A DNA stretch of 64,000 bases from Streptomyces sp. NBC_01428 (GTDB taxonomy: Bacteria; Actinomycetota; Actinomycetes; Streptomycetales; Streptomycetaceae): positions 8,866,001 to 8,930,000 of the forward strand of contig NZ_CP109499.1 of assembly GCF_036231965.1 (NCBI RefSeq). Direction: 5' to 3'. Both the position numbers and the translations under genes were made by a program. Below, one piece after another: positions 27,329 to 34,984 of this stretch (the first letter of the stretch is position 1; every line of letters begins with the position of its first letter). The notes under the pieces are model-generated. The model had not been told where the DNA came from. It did not search any database and was given only the letters and a program-made list of their open reading frames with translations.

Positions 27329-28296
27329 GGCCTTGCCCGGGAACGGCGGCGGCCGGCCGGAAGGGGCACCGGGTCGGTTCCCGGCACAACGGTGTTCACC
27401 AGGACACCGATGCCTTCGACGGTGAGGGCGACGGTGTCGCCGGGCTTGAGCGGCGGGGGAGTCTGCTCGCCGCGTACGCCCCACAGTTCGGCCAGGCAGC
27501 CTCCGTTGCCGCACGTACCTGATCCGAGGACGTCGCCGGGCATGACGCGCGTGCCGCGTGACGCGTAGGCGACCATCTCCTCGAAGGTCCAGCTCATGTT
27601 GGACAGCAGGTCACGGCCGATGACTTCGCCGTTGACCTCGGCGGTCAGCGCGAGACGCAGGAAGCCGTCGCTGTCGCGGTAGGGCTCGAGTTCGTCGGCG
27701 GTGACCAGGCACGGGCCGAGGCTGTTGGCCGTGTCCTTGCCCTTGCAGGGGCCGAGGCCGACGGTCATCTCCGCGGACTGCAGGTCGCGGGCCGACCAGT
27801 CGTTGAGGATCGTGTAGCCGAGGATGTGGTCGCGGGCCTGATCGGGGGAGAGGTCGCTGCCCTCGCGGCCGATCACGGCGGCGACCTCCAGCTCGTAGTC
27901 CAGATCGGTCGATCCGGGTGGCATCGGCACGGGGTCCTCGGTGCCAAGGACGCAGTGCGGATTGCTGAAGTAGAACGTCGGGGCCGCGAACCACTGCTCC
28001 GGGATCCCGCTGCCGCCGCTGACCGACCGGCGTACCCCCTCGACGTGCTCTTCGAAAGTGACGAAGTCCCGCAGCGAGGCGGGCTGGAGCGGAGGCCGCA
28101 GCCGTACCTGCGACACGTGGGGGCCGGCAGGCCCGGCGAGCGCCGCGTGCCCCAAGGCAAGCAGAGCGGCCTGGCTGATGCCGGCAGCGATGACCTCGGT
28201 CAGGGTATGGCCGGCCGGCAGCGGATACAGGAGCCCGTCGGGGCTGGCGACGGCAGCGCGGGTGCAGCCGTCACGTTCGAAGGCGACGAAGCGCAT
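27325..28296 (-). CDS. fumarylacetoacetate hydrolase family protein
   Basis: A 323-residue FAH-fold enzyme. The metal-binding glutamates are in DLDYELEVAAVIGREG and DFVTFEEHVEG. GYTILNDWSARDLQSAEM and SGTCGNGGCLAEL (the latter replacing the usual GTPAG-like turn) belong to the longer FAH branch. Members cleave C-C bonds of acylpyruvates or decarboxylate and hydrate 2-oxo dienoates. Probably it handles the ring-fission product made by the neighbouring dioxygenase. The following SDR overlaps its stop. Confidence 0.88.
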   Translation of the reverse strand: MRFVAFERDGCTRAAVASPDGLLYPLPAGHTLTEVIAAGISQAALLALGHAALAGPAGPHVSQVRLRPPLQPASLRDFVTFEEHVEGVRRSVSGGSGIPEQWFAAPTFYFSNPHCVLGTEDPVPMPPGSTDLDYELEVAAVIGREGSDLSPDQARDHILGYTILNDWSARDLQSAEMTVGLGPCKGKDTANSLGPCLVTADELEPYRDSDGFLRLALTAEVNGEVIGRDLLSNMSWTFEEMVAYASRGTRVMPGDVLGSGTCGNGGCLAELWGVRGEQTPPPLKPGDTVALTVEGIGVLVNTVVPGTDPVPLPAGRRRSRARP

Positions 28297-28387
28297 GGGC
28301 AGCTCTTTTCATGCGGAGGTTCCGGGGACGCGGGGGTTCCGGTCAGGGCATGGACAGGGCCTGCCACGCCCCCGGGGTCTTGGCGGG

Positions 28388-29326
28388 TCAGACCGGCGGG
28401 GCGATGAAGCAGCCGCGGTCGACGTCGTTGAACGACTCCTTGGCGACGAGCTCGTTCATGGGGTTCGCGGTGCCCCACTGGTCGGCGACGTCAGGCTCGG
28501 AGAAGTCGTAGACGTGCGGGTGCCAGGTGTCCTCGTCCAGACATTCGAGCTCGGTCGTGTACTCGACCGTGTTGCCGTGAGGGTCGAGGAAGTAGGTGAA
28601 CGTGTTGTCGCCCGCCGTGTGCCGGCCCGGTCCCCAGATCTTCTTGAATCCGGCGCGCAGGACACGGCCGGAACCGCGCATGTACTCGTCGATACCGCGC
28701 ATCTCGAAGGAGATGTGGTGCAAGGCGGTGTGCGGGCCCTGCGCGATCGCCATGGAGTGGTGCTGGTTGCTGATGCGCATGAAGTGCATGACTTCGCCCA
28801 TGTGCGGCGAGGACAGCGTGTCCGACAGGCGGAAGCCGAGATGGCGCTCGTACCACGCGCGGGTCCTGTTCAGGTCGGGAGAGTTCAGGACCACGTGCGA
28901 CAGCTTGACCGGGATGGACTCCTTCTCCTCGATCTTGCGATGCCGGCGAGCCTCGACGTCTGCGGTGACCTCGATGGTGCGGCCGTCCACGTCAAAGAAG
29001 CGGAAGCCGTAGCCGGCGCCGGGTGTGGTGACCGTTCCGGGCCGGGAGAGCAGCTGGACGCCGGACTGGAGGAGCTGCTCGGCGAGTGTGTCCACGTCGG
29101 CGGGGTGTGCGGCGCCGTAGGAGATGAGGTCCAGGCGCTTCTCCTGCGCCTTGCGCAGTCGGACCACGTACTGCTCGGGGGAGCCTTCGGCGGCGAGGAA
29201 GGAGATCCCGGAGTCCTCGGCGACCTTGGTCAGGCCCCAGACGCCGCTGTAGAAGTCGAGTTGCTTGTCGTAGTCGGGCACGGCGAGGTCGACGTGCCGC
29301 AGGTGCGTGAGCAGGCGAGCGTTCAT
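28388..29326 (-). CDS. type I extradiol ring-cleavage dioxygenase (two VOC modules)
   Basis: A 312-residue catechol-2,3-dioxygenase-like protein. The N-terminal VOC module (LRHVDLAVPDYDKQLDFYSG) is structural. The C-terminal module carries the metal triad: His in KLSHVVLNSPDL, His in TALHHISFEMRG and Glu in HGNTVEYTTELE. The general-base His and a Tyr (NTFTYFLDPHG) are also placed as expected. GAGGAGG precedes ATG 29326. It is the probable ring-opening step of the operon. The catechol substrate could be carboxylated, since a decarboxylase-like amidohydrolase is next door. Confidence 0.88.
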   Translation of the reverse strand: MNARLLTHLRHVDLAVPDYDKQLDFYSGVWGLTKVAEDSGISFLAAEGSPEQYVVRLRKAQEKRLDLISYGAAHPADVDTLAEQLLQSGVQLLSRPGTVTTPGAGYGFRFFDVDGRTIEVTADVEARRHRKIEEKESIPVKLSHVVLNSPDLNRTRAWYERHLGFRLSDTLSSPHMGEVMHFMRISNQHHSMAIAQGPHTALHHISFEMRGIDEYMRGSGRVLRAGFKKIWGPGRHTAGDNTFTYFLDPHGNTVEYTTELECLDEDTWHPHVYDFSEPDVADQWGTANPMNELVAKESFNDVDRGCFIAPPV

Positions 29327-29337
29327 GAGGATCCTCC

Positions 29338-30333
29338 TCAGGACAGGCGGAGCAGGGAAGAGGCGGTGCCGCCGCGGACCGCGTCGAAGTCGGCGGTGTT
29401 CAGTCGGGCGGCTCTCAGGGCCTGGACGGGGTCGCCGGCGCCCATGTCGAAGGGGAAGTCGGAGCCCAGCAGCACGCGGTCGGCTCCGGCGACGCGGACC
29501 AGTTCCCGCAGAACGTGGGGGTCGTGGACGAGCGAGTCGAAGTAGAGCCGCTTGAGGTAGCTGCTGGGCAGGTGGGCGCAGCCTGCCCCGGCGTCGGACC
29601 GGGTGGACCAGGCGTGGTCGGCGCGCCCGATGTGGGTGGGCAGGTAGCCGCCGCCGTGCGCGGCGATGATGCGCAGGCCCGGGTGACGGTCGAGGACGCC
29701 GGAGAAGATGAGGTGCGAGAGGGCGACGGCGTTCTCGGTGGGCTGGCCGACGCTGTTGGACAGGTACCACTGGTCGAGGCGTTCATCGAGGGTGCAGCCG
29801 AAGGGGTGCAGGAACAGGACCGCCCCCGTCTCCTCCGCGCGGGCCCACAACGGCTCGTAGGCCGGGTCGGAGAGTTCACGGCCGGGGGCGTGGCTGGATA
29901 TCTCCACGCCCCGCAGCCCGGCTGCAAGGGCGTGTTCCAGGGCCTTCACCGCGAGGTCGGGGTGTTGCAGAGGCACCAGGCCCAGGCCCCGCAGGCGCGT
30001 GGGTGAGGCGGCGCAGTGCGCGGCGACCGCCTCGTTGCTGAGCCGGTACACCTTCTCCGCCACGTCCTCGTCTGCCCAGTAGTGGTAGTGCGAGGGGGAG
30101 GGGCTGACCAGCTGAACGTCGACGTTCTGGACGTCCATCGCCTGCAGGCGGGCCTGGACGTCGGTGAGCAGACGGATGCGCTCGCCGATCATCGCCCCGC
30201 TCACCGCGAGTGCCTGTGGCCCGTTGCGGCGCGCATCCAGTGCCTTCGCTTCGGCGAGACCGGGCTGTCCGGCCACGAGCTGCTCGACTTCCGGCAGCAG
30301 AACGTGGGCGTGCACATCGACCGTGCGGGTCAC
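29338..30333 (-). CDS. amidohydrolase, ACMSD/decarboxylase-like
   Basis: A 331-residue member of the Amidohydro_2 family. Metal ligands are visible: HAH in VDVHAHVLLPE, His in VLFLHPFGC, His in IIAAHGGGYL and Asp in LLGSDFPFDMG. Relatives decarboxylate aromatic or ring-cleaved acids (ACMSD, gamma-resorcylate, 5-carboxyvanillate) or hydrate oxalomesaconate. The motif set fits ACMSD best, but substrate is not determined. GTG 30333 overlaps the stop of the monooxygenase gene (GTGA). Confidence 0.85.
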   Translation of the reverse strand: MTRTVDVHAHVLLPEVEQLVAGQPGLAEAKALDARRNGPQALAVSGAMIGERIRLLTDVQARLQAMDVQNVDVQLVSPSPSHYHYWADEDVAEKVYRLSNEAVAAHCAASPTRLRGLGLVPLQHPDLAVKALEHALAAGLRGVEISSHAPGRELSDPAYEPLWARAEETGAVLFLHPFGCTLDERLDQWYLSNSVGQPTENAVALSHLIFSGVLDRHPGLRIIAAHGGGYLPTHIGRADHAWSTRSDAGAGCAHLPSSYLKRLYFDSLVHDPHVLRELVRVAGADRVLLGSDFPFDMGAGDPVQALRAARLNTADFDAVRGGTASSLLRLS

Positions 30334-31460
30334 GGGAGCTCCTTGAGCTGGGACATCGTGCGGACCATCAGGCCGGGTACGTCGGCATCGCGGACGCCGT
30401 CGAGCTGCCACTGGCCGAGCTGCACGGACGCTTCGACGACGGCCCGCACCCGCGGGATACGGCGTTCGTAGAAGCCGTTCAGCAGCTCCTCGTCCCAGGT
30501 GTCCCGGGTGGTGAGCAGTTCGGCGAGTACGGCGGCGTCCTCCAGGGACATCGCGGCTCCCTGGGCGAGTGTGGGTGGGCAGCAGTGCGCGGCGTCGCCG
30601 ATCAGTACGACGCGGCCCCGGTGCCAGGCCCCCTCGACGAGCATCCGGTCGAACCAGGTGTAGTTGACCTGGGCGGGGTCGTTGATGTGCTCGGTGATCG
30701 CGGGCCATGCGCCGCCGTAGACGGAGGCCAGCCGCCGCATCTCCTGGGCGTAGGACTCGGCGGGGATGGCCGCGCGGTCGCGGTTGGCTTCCACGACGTA
30801 CGCGTAGAGGGTGTCCTCGCCGGTCGGGCAGTATCCGGCGATGTAGGCCGGGCCGCCGTAGGCGAGGTCGGTGCGCGTGACGTCGGCGGGCCGTGGTGCG
30901 GCGATCCGCCAGATCGCCATGCCGGTCGGCTCGGGCTTGTCGGTGATACCGATGGCGGCGCGGGTTGCCGAGCCCATCCCGTCGGCGGCGATGACCAGGT
31001 CGTAGCGGGCCTCGGTGCCGTCGCTGAACCGGACGTCGACGCCGTCGGCGTCCTGGCCGTCGATGTGAGCGGTGGTTCCGAGCCGGACGGTGGCGCCGCC
31101 GGCCCTGACCGCGTCGATGAGGATCTGCTGCAGGTGCGGGCGCTGCATACCGACCGTGGCGGGCAGGTCGTCGCCGCCGGTGCGGATGTCGTCCTGGACG
31201 TGCAGGACCGTGCCGTCGGGGGCGGTGATACCGACGGAGCCGAAACCGAATCCGGAGGCGCTGACCTGCTCCCACACGCCCAGATCGCGCAGCACCCGAA
31301 GGGCGTTGCCCTGGAGGGTGATGCCGGATCCTGCGGTCGCGTTCCAGTCCTCGCGGGCTTCGACCAGGTCGACCGCCACGCCGGCGCGGCGCAGCAGGAT
31401 CGTCACGGCGTTGCCTGCTGCGCCGCCTCCGATCACAAGGACAGTGCGAGGTGTGGGCAT
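30330..31460 (-). CDS. FAD-dependent aromatic monooxygenase (class A)
   Basis: A 376-residue hydroxylase: FAD site TVLVIGGGAAGNAVTILLRR, the DG motif DLVIAADGMGSATRAA, and the GD motif RVVLIGDAAHCCPPTLAQG. This layout is that of para-hydroxybenzoate/salicylate hydroxylase relatives, which use NAD(P)H and O2 to hydroxylate an aromatic acid. In the pathway it would make the diol cleaved by the extradiol enzyme. ATG 31460 follows a GGAG site. Confidence 0.9.
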   Translation of the reverse strand: MPTPRTVLVIGGGAAGNAVTILLRRAGVAVDLVEAREDWNATAGSGITLQGNALRVLRDLGVWEQVSASGFGFGSVGITAPDGTVLHVQDDIRTGGDDLPATVGMQRPHLQQILIDAVRAGGATVRLGTTAHIDGQDADGVDVRFSDGTEARYDLVIAADGMGSATRAAIGITDKPEPTGMAIWRIAAPRPADVTRTDLAYGGPAYIAGYCPTGEDTLYAYVVEANRDRAAIPAESYAQEMRRLASVYGGAWPAITEHINDPAQVNYTWFDRMLVEGAWHRGRVVLIGDAAHCCPPTLAQGAAMSLEDAAVLAELLTTRDTWDEELLNGFYERRIPRVRAVVEASVQLGQWQLDGVRDADVPGLMVRTMSQLKELP

Positions 31461-31483
31461 GAGGAACTCCTTTGTCCCGGTGG

Positions 31484-32446
31484 TTACTTGACGGCGATGG
31501 GGTTGACCGGGGAGCCGACGGCCCCGGTGATGGGCAGCGGCGGGGCGGCGAGCCAGAACTCGTGCACGCCGTCCTCGGCGCAGTCCCGGGCCAGTTCCTC
31601 CAGGTCCCACATCTCGCCGATGAGGAGCCCCATGTTGGGGATGACCACCTGGTGCAGCGGCTGGAAGGCGTCGTCGAACTCGTTCGGCCGTACTTCGAAG
31701 CCCCACGTGTCCGTCGCGATGGCGGCGATCTCGCTGCGGTGCAGCCAGCCGGCCGTCGTGAACGACAGGCCCGGTGCCGGACCGCCGGCGTACTCGCCCC
31801 ACCCGCCGCGCCGCACCCGGGCCAGCTGGCCGGTGCGCACGAGCACGATGTCGCCCCGCTCGACCGTGACGCCGTGGTCGGCGGCAGTGGCCTGCAGGTG
31901 TTCCTCGGTGATGGCGAAGCCGTCCGGGAGTTCCCCGTCGGTGCCCACCACGCGGCCGACGTCCAGGAGCACACCGCGGCCGGCGATCTGGGAGGCCATG
32001 TGCTCGATGCCGGTGACGAGGTCACCGTCCGAGGTCACCGTCAGTTCGGCCGGGCGGCCGTTCCAGGCCTTGCCGTGGTCGAAGATGTGCCCGAGGCCGT
32101 CCCACTGGGTCGAGCACTGCAGAGGCATCGCCACCACGTCGTCGGCGCCGCCGATGCCGTGCGGCAGCCCCTGCGTGCCCAGGGCGGCGTCCGCGCCGGT
32201 GTCCAGCATGGTGTGCACGGGATTGGTGCGCCGCCGCCAGCCCCGCTGCGGGCCGTCCATGTTGAACTGCTGCGCGAGGGAGAAGCTGACGCCGCGGCGC
32301 ACCAGCGCCGCGCCCTGACGACGCTTGCCCTCGTCGAGGAAGTTCAGCGTGCCCAGGCGGTCGTCATCGCCCCAACGCCCCCAGTTGGAGAACGTCTTGG
32401 CGGCTTCGGCTATCGCGGCCTCGGGGTTGCGGCGATCGTGCGTCAC
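31484..32446 (-). CDS. cyclase family (kynurenine formamidase-like) metal-dependent hydrolase
   Basis: A 320-residue Cyclase-family protein (PF04199 type). The characteristic metal site is seen as QWDGLGHIFDHGKAWNG, and GDIVLVRTGQLARVRRGGWG and GFEVRPNEFDDAFQPLHQVV match the longer actinobacterial branch. Known members include kynurenine formamidase and isatin hydrolase, which open amide or lactam bonds. A heteroaromatic or amide substrate is therefore possible for this operon. GTG 32446 overlaps the upstream stop as GTGA. Confidence 0.85.
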   Translation of the reverse strand: MTHDRRNPEAAIAEAAKTFSNWGRWGDDDRLGTLNFLDEGKRRQGAALVRRGVSFSLAQQFNMDGPQRGWRRRTNPVHTMLDTGADAALGTQGLPHGIGGADDVVAMPLQCSTQWDGLGHIFDHGKAWNGRPAELTVTSDGDLVTGIEHMASQIAGRGVLLDVGRVVGTDGELPDGFAITEEHLQATAADHGVTVERGDIVLVRTGQLARVRRGGWGEYAGGPAPGLSFTTAGWLHRSEIAAIATDTWGFEVRPNEFDDAFQPLHQVVIPNMGLLIGEMWDLEELARDCAEDGVHEFWLAAPPLPITGAVGSPVNPIAVK

Positions 32447-33444
32447 GGCGTCACCTCCGCCACACATCGCGTGCGCTGGGCACCGAGGCCGGTGATGGAG
32501 GCGTCCATCACGTCGCCGTCCCGCAGCAGCCGCCCCCAGTGCATCCCGTTGCCGGCCGGACTTCCGGTGAGCACCAAGTCACCGGGCAGCAGCCGCACGT
32601 TCTGCGACGCGTAGGAGACCAGCCGCGCGACGGAGAAGATCATGTCCTTGGTCGACTCGTCCTGCATGGTCTCGCCGTTCAGCTTCAGCGTGACCTGCAG
32701 GTCGGAGGTGTCCGCGAGGGACTGGGCGGGCACGATCCAGGGCCCCACCGGGGTGAAGCCCGGTGCGTTCTTGCTGCGCAGCCAGTCGGTCCCGATCTGC
32801 GGCATGTCCCGGCGGAACACGGTCGCGCGGTCGGTGAGGTCGTTGGCGATCGTGTAGCCGGCCACGTGGTCCAGCGCCGACTCGACCGTGACCTGGTAGG
32901 CGGGGCGGCCGATGACGGCGGCCAGCTCCAGCTCCCAGTCGGGCTTCTTCGCCCAGGCGGGCAGGACGACGTCGTCGAAGGGCCCGGTGACGGAACTGGG
33001 CAGACCGATGAACACGTAGGGCAGGTCGTCCGCCGCCCGCTGGTCCATGATCCTCGCCGCTTCTGCGCGGGCCTCCTCCTCGGACAGCCCGTCCGAGCCG
33101 TCGCGGTGGGCCACGTGCAGGTCGATCACGTGCTGGCGGTAGTTGGCACCCGACTGCAGCACCTGCCGCGGAGTGACCGGAGCGTGCACGCGGAAGTCGG
33201 CCACCTGCGGCTCTCCGGCGACTGGGCGGCCGGCCAGCTCGAAGAGCCGGGGCGACACGCCTGGCCAGTCCTCCAGCACCTCGAGCATCGCCAGCTCTGG
33301 GGCGTCGAGAACGTCGCGCAGATCCAGCACGGATCCGTCGCGGCGCACCAGCGCCGGGAACGCGTCGTGCTCTGCGGTCGAAAGTGTCGCCAGAGCGAAG
33401 GGGCCGGAGAAGGGCGCGGACGCGGCTTCGGGTTTCACTGACAT
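32443..33444 (-). CDS. fumarylacetoacetate hydrolase family protein
   Basis: A 333-residue FAH-fold protein, first gene of the operon. Metal-site glutamates lie in KKPDWELELAAVIGRPAYQ; GYTIANDLTDRATVFR and DLVLTGSPAGNGMHWGR are typical. AGGAGG lies two bases from ATG 33444 but eight from an in-frame GTG at 33438, so translation may start there. It differs clearly from the second FAH protein of the operon, suggesting consecutive steps such as hydrolysis and decarboxylation or hydration of oxo-dienoates. Confidence 0.88.
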   Translation of the reverse strand: MSVKPEAASAPFSGPFALATLSTAEHDAFPALVRRDGSVLDLRDVLDAPELAMLEVLEDWPGVSPRLFELAGRPVAGEPQVADFRVHAPVTPRQVLQSGANYRQHVIDLHVAHRDGSDGLSEEEARAEAARIMDQRAADDLPYVFIGLPSSVTGPFDDVVLPAWAKKPDWELELAAVIGRPAYQVTVESALDHVAGYTIANDLTDRATVFRRDMPQIGTDWLRSKNAPGFTPVGPWIVPAQSLADTSDLQVTLKLNGETMQDESTKDMIFSVARLVSYASQNVRLLPGDLVLTGSPAGNGMHWGRLLRDGDVMDASITGLGAQRTRCVAEVTP

Positions 33445-33504
33445 GTCCTCCTGATTGCGATGTGACTAATCTGGACCCCCCACCGGCAATCAGGGAAATA
33501 GATT

Positions 33505-33527
33505 GTGTGGATACGGAACATCCACAC
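33505..33527. promoter_or_regulatory. LysR-type operator between divergent catabolic operon and regulator
   Basis: GTGTGGAT, seven bases, ATCCACAC: perfect eight-base arms. The T-N11-A core expected for LysR regulators is contained in it. It lies 61 bases before the catabolic operon start and 37 before the LysR start. Confidence 0.75.
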
Positions 33528-33563
33528 CGTAAATAGCTTGACGGACGCCCCAAGGAATGGACC

Positions 33564-34481
33564 GTGAACCTCTCCAGCCTCGACCTGAACCTCGTTGTCG
33601 CCCTCAGAGCCCTGCTGGAAGAACGCAACGTCACGCAGGCGGGCAGACGCGTCGGCCTCTCCCAGCCCGCCATGAGCGCGGCTCTGGCCCGGCTGCGCCG
33701 GCACTTCGACGACGACCTGCTCGCCCGCTCCGGCGGGCACTACGAACTGACCGCCCTCGGCCAGGTACTGCTCGACCGCACCTCGACCGCCTGCGACCTC
33801 CTGGAGCGCCTCTTCAGCAGCCAGGCCGACTTCGATCCGGCCACCGAGAGCCGCACCTTCACCCTGGTGGCCTCGGACTACGCGGTCGCCGTCTTCGGCG
33901 CCGCATTGGCACGCCTCGTCCATGCCGAGGCCCCCCACGTCAGGCTCCGCTTCACGCAGACCCCGACGACCGTCGTGGAGGACCTCGGCGTCCTGCTCAC
34001 CCGCACCGACGGCTTGTTCATGCCGCACGGAGTGGTCGGGGAGATGCCCCGCACCGATCTCTTCCGCGACGAGTGGGTCTTCCTGGTCGCCGACAGCAAC
34101 TCCGAGGTCGCCGACCACCTCACCCGGGACCATCTCACGACCCTGCCCTGGGTCACCTACCAGCGGACCTACGACGCTCCCGCTGTACGCCAGTTGGGCA
34201 TGCTGGGCATCGAACCGCGCGTGGAGGTGTCGGTCGACAGCTTCTCCCTGCTGCCCTTCATGGTCGCCGGGACGAACCGCATCGCCCTGATCCAGCAACG
34301 GCTGGCCGACCTCATGCGCGATCTGGCCCCTGTCCGTGTCATGCCGGCGCCGTACGAGACCGTCCCCCTCCAAGAAGCGCTGTGGTGGCACCCCGTCCAC
34401 ACGCACGACTCGACGCACATCTGGCTCCGCGAAACAGCCCTGCGCGTCGCCGCCGACCTGAATACCGCACCGCGCACCTGA
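33564..34481 (+). CDS. LysR family transcriptional regulator
   Basis: A 305-residue regulator from GTG 33564 (AAGGA site). The helix-turn-helix is VTQAGRRVGLSQPAMSAALA, followed by RLRRHFDDDLLARSGGHYEL. The effector domain (residues 90-300) is of the NodD/PcpR-like branch (RTFTLVASDYAVAVFG). It is divergent from the ten-gene operon and presumably activates it when bound to a pathway aromatic acid. Confidence 0.92.
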   Translation: MNLSSLDLNLVVALRALLEERNVTQAGRRVGLSQPAMSAALARLRRHFDDDLLARSGGHYELTALGQVLLDRTSTACDLLERLFSSQADFDPATESRTFTLVASDYAVAVFGAALARLVHAEAPHVRLRFTQTPTTVVEDLGVLLTRTDGLFMPHGVVGEMPRTDLFRDEWVFLVADSNSEVADHLTRDHLTTLPWVTYQRTYDAPAVRQLGMLGIEPRVEVSVDSFSLLPFMVAGTNRIALIQQRLADLMRDLAPVRVMPAPYETVPLQEALWWHPVHTHDSTHIWLRETALRVAADLNTAPRT

Positions 34482-34984
34482 CGACGCCGGCGCGCACAGA
34501 AGGACACCAACTCCCTTCTCAGGAAACCCGAACGCATCTACGGAATTCCGCTCCAAAGGAGCCTCGAACGCCCTGCATCAGCACCATGAATGTCCGTCAT
34601 CAACGCACCGAATACGTCCGCCGGACGCCTCAAAAATGAAAACTTTCAACACGGATCGAAGACGTTACGCCTGGTCAAACCCCTCGTCAGAACTGATGAG
34701 GATCAACGGGTTGACCGGGAATGCAACCCCCCATATTTTCCCGTTCGTTAACTGAGGCGTTCCGGGAGCAGGCGCCCGCCGTCGCTGAGGGAATTGTCGC
34801 GGGACGCGGCAGATTCCCCGGCCGGCTGCGGGCAGTGAACGGCTCGGTTTCCACGAGTCGCTGCTGACTGGCAGCAGACACACGCCTGCCAACCACGGCG
34901 GATCCCCCTGCTCTGCGCCACTCGCAGCACTGCGCGCAACCCAGGGACCGCCGGACGGCAGCTACTCACCTTCGGAGAGCCGCT
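34482..34984. other. intergenic region upstream of GH3 gene
   Basis: About 500 bases with no gene supported. A small hairpin (CCTCGTCAG / CTGATGAGG, 34682-34701, one G-T pair) lies here. The GC content falls locally around 34640-34700. It presumably contains the promoter of the secreted glycosidase. No clear LacI-type palindrome like that at 18199 was found. Confidence 0.45.

Noticed and set aside
28058..29545. 495-codon plus-strand frame
   Set aside because: Antisense to the extradiol dioxygenase gene, without recognisable motif.
34682..34701. Riboswitch before the GH3 gene
   Set aside because: One short hairpin without a known aptamer pattern.
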